From contig QIDN01000056.1 of assembly GCA_003229345.1 (NCBI GenBank), positions 1 through 5,764 on the forward strand: DNA of 5,764 nt. Direction: 5' to 3'. The DNA comes from Nitrospirota bacterium. GTDB lineage: Bacteria; Nitrospinota; Nitrospinia; Nitrospinales; Nitrospinaceae. Of this stretch, positions 1 to 5,706 are shown one piece after another (within the stretch, counting starts at the first letter, position 1; each line of letters starts with the position of its first letter). A program made the translations under genes and the position numbers. Under the pieces are notes generated by a model. It was given only the letters and a program-made list of their open reading frames with translations, had not been told where the DNA came from and made no database searches.

Positions 1-266
1 CCCCAATACTTATGATTCTGGTGGTGGTGCCCGCGATAACCGCCCCATCCGAGATAAGGACGGTTAAGATAATATCCTGAATAATTGTAGAGGTAAAGCC
101 GATAGGGGGCATACGAGTAGGCCGATAAACCGGAGTGGCCATCGGAAATTGTAAATCCGAATCCATTTCCACCCAAGTTTACCCGAAGCCCGGATTGGGC
201 CCATGCGCTACCGTTGAGCATTAGAATGAGTAATGCGCCGATGAGACCTACAGTTGCTTTTTTCAT
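1..266 (-). CDS. Secreted Gly/Tyr-rich hypothetical protein (5' part, truncated by window edge)
   Basis: I do not recognise this protein. The 88 visible codons start at an ATG whose first base is 266 and run off the left edge without a stop, so the C-terminus is missing. An AAGGAG Shine-Dalgarno (complement of 275-280) lies 8 nt upstream, which fixes the start. Residues 1-23 form a classic Sec signal peptide: MKK, then a hydrophobic stretch ending SAWA before Gln24, a good signal peptidase I site. No lipobox cysteine is seen. The mature part is rich in Gly and aromatic residues (11 Tyr in about 65 residues), with a closing cluster of three His at residues 80-82. It is therefore probably exported to the periplasm or cell surface. 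The low-complexity Gly/Tyr/His composition resembles small secreted or envelope proteins of unknown role, and metal binding by the His cluster is only a possibility. A strong sigma-70-like promoter lies upstream. Confidence 0.8.
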   Translation of the reverse strand, partial: MKKATVGLIGALLILMLNGSAWAQSGLRVNLGGNGFGFTISDGHSGLSAYSYAPYRLYLYNYSGYYLNRPYLGWGGYRGHHHQNHKYW

Positions 267-339
267 GACTGTTTCTCCTTATAATTGTTTGGAGTTTCTT
301 TTACAGCCAAAATCAAATTGTTGTTGAACAGCTGATACC

Positions 340-368
340 AATATAAATACAATTATATTTATAGTCAA
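340..368 (-). promoter_or_regulatory. Near-consensus sigma-70 promoter for the secreted protein gene
   Basis: Reading the minus strand, TTGACT (complement of 363-368) is followed after exactly 17 nt by TATATT (complement of 340-345). Each box matches the sigma-70 consensus at 5 of 6 positions. Predicted initiation is near 333, giving a leader of about 67 nt before the ATG at 266. This is the best promoter match in the window. The surrounding DNA is very AT-rich, which raises the chance of -10-like matches, but the -35 box and spacing are still good. Confidence 0.6.
342..363. promoter_or_regulatory. Perfect 8-bp inverted repeat inside the promoter (candidate operator)
   Basis: TATAAATA at 342-349 is the exact reverse complement of TATTTATA at 356-363, with a 6-bp spacer. 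The 22-bp element fills the space between the -35 and -10 boxes of the minus-strand promoter and overlaps both boxes. A further direct copy of TATTTATA lies at 372-379, 16 bp from the previous one. Size and symmetry suit a dimeric winged-helix regulator such as the MarR-like protein encoded just downstream, but no binding evidence exists and the AT-rich background makes chance palindromes more likely. Confidence 0.35.
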
Positions 369-398
369 ATTTATTTATAATATTTTGCATTAATTTTG

Positions 399-427
399 TT
401 TAATCTTTCAATCATTTTGTTTATAAT
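399..427 (+). promoter_or_regulatory. Possible promoter for the winged-helix regulator
   Basis: A perfect TATAAT hexamer lies at 422-427. The hexamer 17 nt upstream (399-404, TTTAAT) is only a weak -35 match, so this call rests mainly on the -10 box. Initiation would be near 434, leaving a leader of roughly 90 nt before the start codon at 523. No other element upstream of the gene is better. Confidence 0.3.
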
Positions 428-522
428 GGTTTATGGGAGCCTTATTTTGTGTTTTTCGACTTGGCGTTTCATTTATATGTAAAAGCGGAATTAATATTGA
501 CCTTAAGGGTTTTTAAAAGCAG

Positions 523-939
523 GTGGATATGGATCTTCAATACAACGAGAGCCAGCGCAAAGAATATCTGAATATGATCGACCGCATCGGGGTGGAATGG
601 TTGGAAGTCTTTAGGGGGGATACGACATTCTACCAGGCGGCGTATTGGGATTTATTCACCCGCCTGTGGAAGTCCGGCATTCCGGAACGTAAAACCGATG
701 CGCTCAAGTTCATGGTGGGAATCAAAAGCGCGCAAACGGCAGGCAAGTATATTGAGACGGCCATTAAGAAGAAGTTGATTGTCGAGAAAGGCAACCCGGA
801 AGATGCCCGTTCCCGCCTCCTTGAGTTATCACCGCAAATGAAAGAGCGGCTGGATCTATTTTTCGATCAGGCTGTAGGAAATTTAAAAAATTCCAACCGT
901 ATTATCGAATCCAGCCAAACCCCATCCATTGAGGTTTAA
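523..939 (+). CDS. MarR-like winged-helix DNA-binding transcriptional regulator
   Basis: This encodes a cytoplasmic 138-residue protein with the usual size and plan of MarR-type regulators. A helical N-terminal part (about 1-35) is followed by a winged helix-turn-helix: helix around 36-51, helix-turn-helix around 54-83 (containing KSAQTAGKYIETAIKKKLIV), and a charged beta-wing around 84-103 with the pattern NPEDARSRLLELSP, typical of the MarR wing. A C-terminal helix (104-122), probably for dimerisation, and a polar tail complete it. The start is uncertain: GTG at 523 gives 138 residues and ATG at 529 gives 136; the AGGTGG at 521-526 is too close to the ATG to decide. It is divergent from the secreted-protein gene and could regulate it, itself, or both; ligand and targets are unknown. 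The fold assignment is fairly secure, the subfamily is not. Confidence 0.75.
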   Translation: MDMDLQYNESQRKEYLNMIDRIGVEWLEVFRGDTTFYQAAYWDLFTRLWKSGIPERKTDALKFMVGIKSAQTAGKYIETAIKKKLIVEKGNPEDARSRLLELSPQMKERLDLFFDQAVGNLKNSNRIIESSQTPSIEV

Positions 940-1026
940 CCCGCAAGAAAAACATATTCCGGTTCACGCTCCACATGATATTTTTGGGGAATGCAGGATT
1001 TATCGGGTTTTTAGAACGTTCGGTCA

Positions 1027-1446
1027 TTACGAGTTGCGTTTCAGCTCGGCAATCATCTGCTCTCGCTCTAGCCGCAGTTTTTCCCGAAATGCCGCCACAC
1101 CGCCGTGCTTTTTATCGTAATGCGTGCGGATTTTGTCGACGCTAACCACCGTGTCCGCATGCTCCCCCGTCAGGCACCTTCCGTGGTTGTCGCACGCCCA
1201 GATCGGGTAATCCTTCTCCACCTGATTGCGTAAATCCTCCGGCAGGTTGGTGTTATGCGGCAGGCTGTTGTAGTTGGCATCGACTCGCTCCTCAATGCGG
1301 TCCAACTCCTTCACCAAGTCGTCTATATTCTCGCCGTCCCAGTCGCCGACATGATCGTCGCCGTCCGCCGACATGATGCGATTTTTGAGGGCCGGATCGA
1401 TCACCACCTTATCCAGCGAAAACCGCCGCCCGTGTTCCTCAGCCAT
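1027..1446 (-). CDS. Hypothetical 139-aa protein with possible Cys2His2 metal site
   Basis: I do not recognise the family. The ATG at 1446 has a GGAG Shine-Dalgarno (complement of 1452-1455) 5 nt upstream, and the frame is open to TAA at 1027-1029, so the gene looks real. The protein is soluble, highly charged, and has no signal peptide or membrane segment. Residues 27-50 are acidic (many Asp/Glu), residues 40-56 look helical, and the last 22 residues are a charged amphipathic helix. The middle holds Cys85, Cys91, His109 and His114, a C-x5-C-x17-H-x4-H arrangement preceded by YPIWAC, which could bind zinc like a variant C2H2 finger; the spacing is not classical. It lies downstream of the methyltransferase gene on the same strand, 122 bp away, with a possible promoter of its own, and it is convergent with the winged-helix regulator. 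No clear terminator follows it. Confidence 0.7.
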   Translation of the reverse strand: MAEEHGRRFSLDKVVIDPALKNRIMSADGDDHVGDWDGENIDDLVKELDRIEERVDANYNSLPHNTNLPEDLRNQVEKDYPIWACDNHGRCLTGEHADTVVSVDKIRTHYDKKHGGVAAFREKLRLEREQMIAELKRNS

Positions 1447-1466
1447 AAGGTCTCCAATAAGAAAAA

Positions 1467-1501
1467 TATGTGAATGATGTGGATACCTTACCGTTCACAT
1501 A
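1467..1501. promoter_or_regulatory. Perfect 8-bp inverted repeat flanking a -10 box (candidate operator)
   Basis: TATGTGAA at 1467-1474 is the exact reverse complement of TTCACATA at 1494-1501, with 19 bp between the arms (27 bp centre to centre). The arms bracket the predicted -10 box of the minus-strand promoter: one lies in the spacer and the other around the predicted start site. This suggests binding of a dimeric or cooperative regulator. An RNA hairpin is less likely because the loop is long and no T-run follows. Confidence 0.35.
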
Positions 1502-1514
1502 CCTTCCATGTCAA
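1485..1514 (-). promoter_or_regulatory. Possible promoter for the 139-aa protein gene
   Basis: On the minus strand a perfect TTGACA (complement of 1509-1514) is followed after 18 nt by TAAGGT (complement of 1485-1490). The -35 box is ideal. The -10 box matches only 3 of 6 positions, but these include the conserved first TA and last T. Initiation would fall near 1478, about 32 nt before the ATG. The gene could instead be read through from the methyltransferase. Confidence 0.35.
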
Positions 1515-1568
1515 TCGGATATGAGGTCATTACGGATGAATTCATTTGTTTTTTGCCTTTGCCAGGGA

Positions 1569-2222
1569 TTAAGGCGAAGAACGGGACCCGGTGGAGAAAT
1601 ACACCCAGCCTCCGTATCGTTCTTCGAAAGTGGTTTTCCGGAAGTGATGTTCGACCGATTCCCAGGGGTGGTTGTCGAAATATTCAATGCCCAGTCCCAG
1701 CGGCTTTTTTATCTTGAACAGGAGTTTGAACAGCCACGACGGCCATGAATCCGGTTGTTTGGCGTCGAGGATGACCAGCTGGCCGTCGGACGCCAAAGCC
1801 TGCACGGTAGATTGGATGACGCGGTCATACTCCGACACGTAACCCATTGCACCGGTGGAAATCACTGCATCGACTTCCCCCGTGAATTGGTACGAAGCGA
1901 TCTCCGATTGCACCAACTCGACATTGTGCCATCCGGCGCGGTCGCATCGCTCACGGGCGCAGGCCAGCATGCCGACAGTCATATCCACACCAGTCAGGTG
2001 TCCTTCAGGACCGATGCGTTCCATAATATGGGGAAAGCTCAACCCGGTGCCGCATCCCAGGTCCACCACGCGGTCGCCCGGTTTCAATTTCAGCAAATCC
2101 ACCGCATGCCGCCGATACTCCCCGATGCGCAGGCCTACCAGATTATAGGCTCTCATGTGCCAGTCATAGCGCCGGGAAATATTCTGAAAAGTGGATTGTA
2201 TATCTTGATTGAAGTCGTTCAA
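1569..2222 (-). CDS. Class I SAM-dependent methyltransferase (UbiE/PmtA-like)
   Basis: This encodes a cytoplasmic 217-residue methyltransferase with a complete Rossmann-type SAM-binding fold. Motif I is VVDLGCGTG at residues 52-60; the acidic residue at the end of strand 2 is Asp80 in GVDMT; strand 4 is VDAVIST at 117-123; LVILDA at 149-154 matches strand 5. The N-terminal FNQDIQSTFQNISRRYD resembles the entry helix of UbiE/COQ5-like and phospholipid N-methyltransferase-like enzymes, and the length is typical. The substrate cannot be assigned; a lipid, quinone or small molecule are all possible. The only workable start is TTG at 2222: the frame upstream is closed by an in-frame stop and has no ATG or GTG, while the first internal ATG (Met23) would remove the conserved entry helix. 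A weak GGTG Shine-Dalgarno lies 5 nt before the TTG. The gene is divergent from the bestrophin gene and upstream of the 139-aa gene. Confidence 0.88.
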   Translation of the reverse strand: MNDFNQDIQSTFQNISRRYDWHMRAYNLVGLRIGEYRRHAVDLLKLKPGDRVVDLGCGTGLSFPHIMERIGPEGHLTGVDMTVGMLACARERCDRAGWHNVELVQSEIASYQFTGEVDAVISTGAMGYVSEYDRVIQSTVQALASDGQLVILDAKQPDSWPSWLFKLLFKIKKPLGLGIEYFDNHPWESVEHHFRKTTFEERYGGWVYFSTGSRSSP

Positions 2223-2249
2223 AACATCACCGTTTACTATTGAAGATTC

Positions 2250-2276
2250 ATTTTATGATAAACCCACATGACTCAA
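2250..2276 (-). promoter_or_regulatory. Weak possible promoter for the methyltransferase gene
   Basis: On the minus strand, TTGAGT (complement of 2271-2276) and TAAAAT (complement of 2250-2255) are separated by 15 nt, or 16 nt if the -35 box is shifted one base to TTTGAG. The boxes are fair but the spacing is short. Initiation would be about 20 nt upstream of the TTG start. Confidence 0.22.
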
Positions 2277-2296
2277 ATGCTTAAACTTATTTCTCA

Positions 2297-2325
2297 TTGA
2301 CAGGATTGGAGGTGTTGGTTAAGGT
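2297..2325 (+). promoter_or_regulatory. Possible promoter for the bestrophin-like gene
   Basis: A perfect TTGACA at 2297-2302 is followed after 17 nt by TAAGGT at 2320-2325. The -10 box is weak (3 of 6) but keeps the first TA and final T. Initiation near 2332 gives a leader of about 60 nt. That leader begins with a small potential hairpin, CGTC-GAAA-GACG at 2336-2347, closed by a GNRA-type tetraloop. Confidence 0.35.
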
Positions 2326-2394
2326 TTTCATGAAACGTCGAAAGACGCGAATTTTCAAGTAGCGAGCCTTATCAACTAACCGCAGGACACTCTT

Positions 2395-3417
2395 ATGCAT
2401 ACAGGCCGAACGTATACTCTTATAGAAACGATTGGATGGACCAAACGATATATATTGATATTCATCGTGATTGGTGCGGTGCCGGTTTTGATCCATCAGA
2501 TTTTGGGATATGAGTGGTTGGTGATTCCCTGGCTCCCGGTCGCTTTAATCGGCACCGCAGTAGCGTTTCTCATCGGGTTCAAAAACAGTGCTTCCTACGA
2601 CCGGATGTGGGAGGCGCGAAAAATTTGGGGAGAGATTATCAATTTGAGCCGGGCTTGGGCGATCAAAGTAAAAGGCTATATCACTACGGAATTCATGGAC
2701 GGGGAGCTTCCTGAGGAAGAAATCAAAAGCATACAGAAAAAGATGATCTATAGGCATCTCGCCTGGTTGACGGCCCTCAGGTTTCAACTGCGCACGCCTC
2801 GCGATTGGGAAAGTATGGTGAATGTCTGTGCCGATATCCATTACCAGAGAAGCTATGAAATCCAGGAAGTCACCGGCAATCTGGAAGCGGAACTCAGGAA
2901 TTTTCTGGAAGAGGGCGAATTGAAAAAGATCCTCAGCAAAGATAACCGGGCGACGCATATTGTTGCTTCGCAATCGGAGGAACTGAAGCGGTTGCGGCAT
3001 TTGAATCTGATTGAAGATTTTCGCCATATTGATATGCAGAACCTGCTCGATAAACTTTATGAGCAACAGGGAAAATCGGAGCGGATCAAAAACTTTCCTT
3101 ATCCGCGTCAATTCGCCACCATGAATCTTTTCTTCGTATGGATATTTATCAGTTTGATCCCTTTTGGGATGATTCAGGAATTTGAAAAATTAGGACATAA
3201 TTTTGTATGGGCGACCATCCCTTTTACCGTGCTGGTTTCCTGGGTATTTCATACCATGGAGAGAATCGGCGAAGCGAGCGAGAACCCTTTTGAAGGCGGA
3301 CCCAATGACGTTCCCATCACCGCCTTGGCCCGCACCATCGAAATCGACCTCCGGGAAATGCTCGACGAAACAGAAATCCCCGCCAAACTGGAACCGAAAA
3401 ATAACATCCTTCTATAG
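2395..3417 (+). CDS. Bestrophin-family ion channel (RFP-TM/YneE-like membrane protein)
   Basis: This encodes a 340-residue inner-membrane protein of the bestrophin family, whose bacterial members form pentameric channels; the Klebsiella homologue conducts cations whereas animal bestrophins conduct chloride. Hydrophobic segments lie at about 19-37, 43-61, 238-262 and 268-287. The signature ALIGTAVAFLIGFKNSASYD (50-69) continues into RMWEARKIWGEIINLSRAWA (70-89), corresponding to the pore-neck helix and following cytosolic helix. Later family hallmarks are RIKNFPYPRQFA (230-241), HTMERIGEASENPFEG (286-301) and the helix after PNDVPITALARTIEIDL. The middle (about 100-230) is a charged cytosolic helical domain. 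The ATG at 2395 has an AGGA Shine-Dalgarno 7 nt upstream (2384-2387). The gene is monocistronic as far as visible, divergent from the methyltransferase and convergent with the symporter operon. Ion selectivity and physiological role cannot be inferred from the sequence. Confidence 0.92.
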   Translation: MHTGRTYTLIETIGWTKRYILIFIVIGAVPVLIHQILGYEWLVIPWLPVALIGTAVAFLIGFKNSASYDRMWEARKIWGEIINLSRAWAIKVKGYITTEFMDGELPEEEIKSIQKKMIYRHLAWLTALRFQLRTPRDWESMVNVCADIHYQRSYEIQEVTGNLEAELRNFLEEGELKKILSKDNRATHIVASQSEELKRLRHLNLIEDFRHIDMQNLLDKLYEQQGKSERIKNFPYPRQFATMNLFFVWIFISLIPFGMIQEFEKLGHNFVWATIPFTVLVSWVFHTMERIGEASENPFEGGPNDVPITALARTIEIDLREMLDETEIPAKLEPKNNILL

Positions 3418-3423
3418 GGAATA

Positions 3424-3441
3424 ACTCCCCATCAGGGGGGT
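3424..3441. terminator. Possible bidirectional terminator hairpin between convergent genes
   Basis: ACTCCCC (3424-3430) pairs with GGGGGGT (3435-3441) around an ATCA loop: 7 pairs, one of them T-G. It begins 6 nt after the bestrophin stop codon and lies in the gap between two convergent genes, where a shared terminator is expected. Neither strand has a T-run after the stem, so it is not a canonical intrinsic terminator. The rest of the gap up to 3492 shows nothing else clear. Confidence 0.35.
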
Positions 3442-3492
3442 CTCCCGTGTGCATCGAGACTGCGCTACATCTCCCCGCATAATGGCAGGCTT

Positions 3493-5277
3493 TTAATGCC
3501 GCAGGTGATGGTGATAGGTCTCTCCGGCTCCTTTGGGAATGCGGATGTTGTCCACCAGATCCTTGACTTCCTGCGGGGGTTCAGGGGTCAGGCGGCTGAC
3601 GGCATACGAAACGATAAAATTGAAAATCATTCCCAGCGTTCCAATGCCCTCCGGTGAAATGCCGAACCACCAGTTTCCGGAATTATTGGCTTCCGGATTG
3701 ATGAACTTGAAATAAATAATATACCCTGCCGTAAACCCGAGGCCGGTGATCATCCCGGAAATGGCGCCTTCCTTATTCATGGGTTTGGAAAAAATTCCCA
3801 TTAAAATAGCCGGAAAAAAAGAAGAGGCCGCCAGACCAAACGCAAAGGCCACCACTTGCGCCACAAATCCAGGCGGATAAATCCCGAAGTACCCGGCAAC
3901 GGTAATGGCCAGCGCCGCGGACATCCGGGCGAACATTAACTCTTGTTTGTCGGTGATCGTGGGCAAGAAAATCTTTTTCATCAGGTCATGGGAAATCGAA
4001 GTGGAAATTACCAGAAGAAGACCCGCCGCGGTCGACAATGCCGCCGCCAGAGCCCCCGCCGCGACCAGAGCAATGATCCACGCAGGTAAGCCGGCGATTT
4101 CCGGATTGGCCAAAACGATGATGTCGCGATCGATATACAGTTCGTTGCTGTTTTCTGTCAACGGGTTGTTGATCCGTCGCTCTCCGAGGGGTCCGCGCCC
4201 CTCGATAAATTGTGGTTTGCCTTTAAATGCGTTTCCCGCAAGGTATTGGATTTTGCCGTCCTTGTTTTTATCCACCCAGGCGATCAAACTGGTGTCCTCC
4301 CAGTTTTTAAACCATTGCGGTGTGCTGGCGTAGGGCGCATTTTTTACCGTCTGAATCAGATTCACCCGGGCAAACGAAGCCACTGCCGGAGCCGTGGTAT
4401 AGAGGATGGCGATAAAGAGCAAGGCGTAACCGGCAGATTTTCGGGCATCCCGCACTTTGGGCACTGTGAAAAATCGAACGATCACATGTGGAAGTCCGGC
4501 GGTTCCGACCATCAGGGCGGCGGTTATAAAAAAGACATCGATGGTCGATTTTTTCCCCGACGTGTAAGTACCGAACCCAAGCTCTCTCGACACGTTGTCC
4601 AGTTTTTCCAACAGGTATGTCCCCGATCCATCTGCCAGGGTGCTGCCAAAACCAAGTTGAGGCACAGGATTACCTGTCATCATGATCGAAATAAAAATGG
4701 CGGGAACCATGAAAGCAAAAATCAGAACGCAATATTGCGCCACTTGGGTGTAGGTAATTCCTTTCATGCCGCCCAGAACCGCATAAAAGAAGACGATGGT
4801 CATGCCGATCAGAACGCCGGTGGTGATTTCAACTTCGAGGAAGCGGGAGAATACGATACCGACCCCGCGCATTTGCCCGGCGACGTAGGTGAATGAAACA
4901 AAAATGGTGCAAACGACGGCCACCACACGTGCCAGGTCCGAATAATATCGGTCCCCGACAAAATCGGGAACGGTATATTTTCCGAACTTGCGGAGATAGG
5001 GAGCAAGCAATAAAGCGAGCAAGACGTATCCGCCGGTCCATCCCATGAGATAGACCGAGCCATCCCGCCCGACAAACGAAATAATTCCCGCCATGGAAAT
5101 GAACGATGCCGCGGACATCCAATCCGCCGCCGTGGCCATGCCATTGGCCAAAGGCGAAACGCCACCACCGGCCACGTAAAATTCATCCGTGGATCCCGCC
5201 CGGGACCAGATCGCTATCCCGAGATAAAGCGCAAACGTGACGCTTACAAAAATAAAGGTTAAAGTCTGGACATCCAT
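3493..5277 (-). CDS. Sodium:solute symporter large subunit (SSS family, VC_2705-type)
   Basis: This encodes a 594-residue inner-membrane secondary transporter of the solute:sodium symporter family, the same fold as ActP and PutP, predicted to couple sodium entry to uptake of a small organic solute, often a monocarboxylate such as acetate. About 13 hydrophobic helices are visible. Family features include the N-terminal helix then STDEFYVAGGGVSPLANGMA (29-48), the unwound-helix motif ATAADWMSAASFISMAG (48-64), VPDFVGDRYYS (103-113), GLPHVIVRFFTVPKVRDARKS near 261-281, and AAGALAAALSTAAGLLLVIS (406-425), whose Ser/Thr residues lie where SSS proteins bind sodium. A long soluble loop at about 303-395 contains DKNKDGKIQ (336-344), an EF-hand-like segment. 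The protein ends in HHHLRH. The ATG at 5277 has a modest GTGGA site 7 nt upstream. Its small subunit is encoded 31 bp upstream. Substrate is not determined by sequence alone. Confidence 0.94.
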   Translation of the reverse strand: MDVQTLTFIFVSVTFALYLGIAIWSRAGSTDEFYVAGGGVSPLANGMATAADWMSAASFISMAGIISFVGRDGSVYLMGWTGGYVLLALLLAPYLRKFGKYTVPDFVGDRYYSDLARVVAVVCTIFVSFTYVAGQMRGVGIVFSRFLEVEITTGVLIGMTIVFFYAVLGGMKGITYTQVAQYCVLIFAFMVPAIFISIMMTGNPVPQLGFGSTLADGSGTYLLEKLDNVSRELGFGTYTSGKKSTIDVFFITAALMVGTAGLPHVIVRFFTVPKVRDARKSAGYALLFIAILYTTAPAVASFARVNLIQTVKNAPYASTPQWFKNWEDTSLIAWVDKNKDGKIQYLAGNAFKGKPQFIEGRGPLGERRINNPLTENSNELYIDRDIIVLANPEIAGLPAWIIALVAAGALAAALSTAAGLLLVISTSISHDLMKKIFLPTITDKQELMFARMSAALAITVAGYFGIYPPGFVAQVVAFAFGLAASSFFPAILMGIFSKPMNKEGAISGMITGLGFTAGYIIYFKFINPEANNSGNWWFGISPEGIGTLGMIFNFIVSYAVSRLTPEPPQEVKDLVDNIRIPKGAGETYHHHLRH

Positions 5278-5308
5278 TTATATTTCCACTGTCTTATATG
5301 TTAATGCT

Positions 5309-5647
5309 CTATTTTTCTGAGACGGAATCGTCGGACTCGCCGTCCAAATGGTAATAGTCTTCATCCGGGACAAAATCATCCTTGTCCTCGTCCACGTCGT
5401 ATTTGTGGTCCAGTTTGTTCATCTTGTAGACGTAAACAAAAATAAGAATGACAAAGCAATAAATGGACCCCTGCTGGGCCATCCAAAATCCGAAGTGAAA
5501 ACCGAAGAACTGGATATTATCCAATGCGTCGGCAAACAGAATTCCCATGCCGTACGAAACGATAAACCAAACCGTCAAAAGCATCAGCACCGTACGAATA
5601 TTTTCCCGCCAGTAGGCTTTGGCTTTGGAATTGTGTGAATTACTCAT
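5309..5647 (-). CDS. DUF4212 small subunit of a sodium:solute symporter
   Basis: This encodes a 112-residue inner-membrane protein of the DUF4212 family, the small partner regularly encoded immediately before VC_2705-type SSS transporters, much as YjcH (DUF485) accompanies ActP in Escherichia coli. The family core is intact: YWRENIRTVL at 12-21, a first membrane helix at about 17-39, FHFGFWMAQQGSIY at 50-63, a second helix at about 54-75 and YKMNKLDHKYDV at 74-85. It probably assists assembly or activity of the large subunit, though its mechanism is not known. After the core comes a tail (84-112) in which 14 of 29 residues are Asp or Glu, longer than in the members I recall. The ATG at 5647 is the natural start for the core; the Shine-Dalgarno is weak (GAG about 10 nt upstream). 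It is the first gene of the operon; the large subunit follows after 31 bp. Confidence 0.92.
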   Translation of the reverse strand: MSNSHNSKAKAYWRENIRTVLMLLTVWFIVSYGMGILFADALDNIQFFGFHFGFWMAQQGSIYCFVILIFVYVYKMNKLDHKYDVDEDKDDFVPDEDYYHLDGESDDSVSEK

Positions 5648-5706
5648 AACATTGGACTCAAAATAGTTTGCTTTCTTTCCGGAGGAAGTAAAGGAGCCGT
5701 AGTTGA

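Noticed and set aside
497..525. TTGACC at 497-502 as a -35 box for the regulator gene
   Set aside because: No acceptable -10 box follows at 16-18 nt, and initiation would fall within the coding sequence.
940..1026. Gap between the convergent regulator and 139-aa genes examined for a shared terminator
   Set aside because: Only a short GAACGTTC palindrome (1014-1021) is present; it has no stable stem-loop with a T-run on either strand.
929..1120. 63-codon plus-strand frame beginning at TTG just inside the end of the regulator gene
   Set aside because: It mostly runs antisense to the 139-aa gene, which has a better start and ribosome site; the TTG start lacks support.
1536..1545. 10-bp palindrome ATGAATTCAT
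   Set aside because: Short self-complementary sequence with no partner copy and no clear relation to a promoter; within chance expectation.
1551..1575. GCCTT/AAGGC stem near the end of the methyltransferase gene with a run of T/A beside it
   Set aside because: In the direction of transcription the stem is followed by an A-run rather than a T-run and the loop is 11 nt, so it does not act like an intrinsic terminator.
1755..2243. 162-codon open frame antisense to the methyltransferase
   Set aside because: It covers a gene with clear SAM-binding motifs on the other strand and has no domain of its own; a shadow frame.
2287..2496. 69-codon minus-strand frame spanning the upstream region and start of the bestrophin-like gene
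   Set aside because: It overlaps the coding start and ribosome site of a secure gene, covers its likely promoter, and has no recognisable domain.
2545..3111. 188-codon open frame antisense to the bestrophin-like gene
   Set aside because: The sense strand has all family motifs; the antisense protein shows no recognisable features.
4210..4896. 228-codon open frame on the plus strand, antisense to the symporter large subunit
   Set aside because: It lies wholly inside a well-recognised membrane-protein gene, its composition (His, Arg, Gly and Gln rich) matches an antisense shadow, and it shows no recognisable domain.
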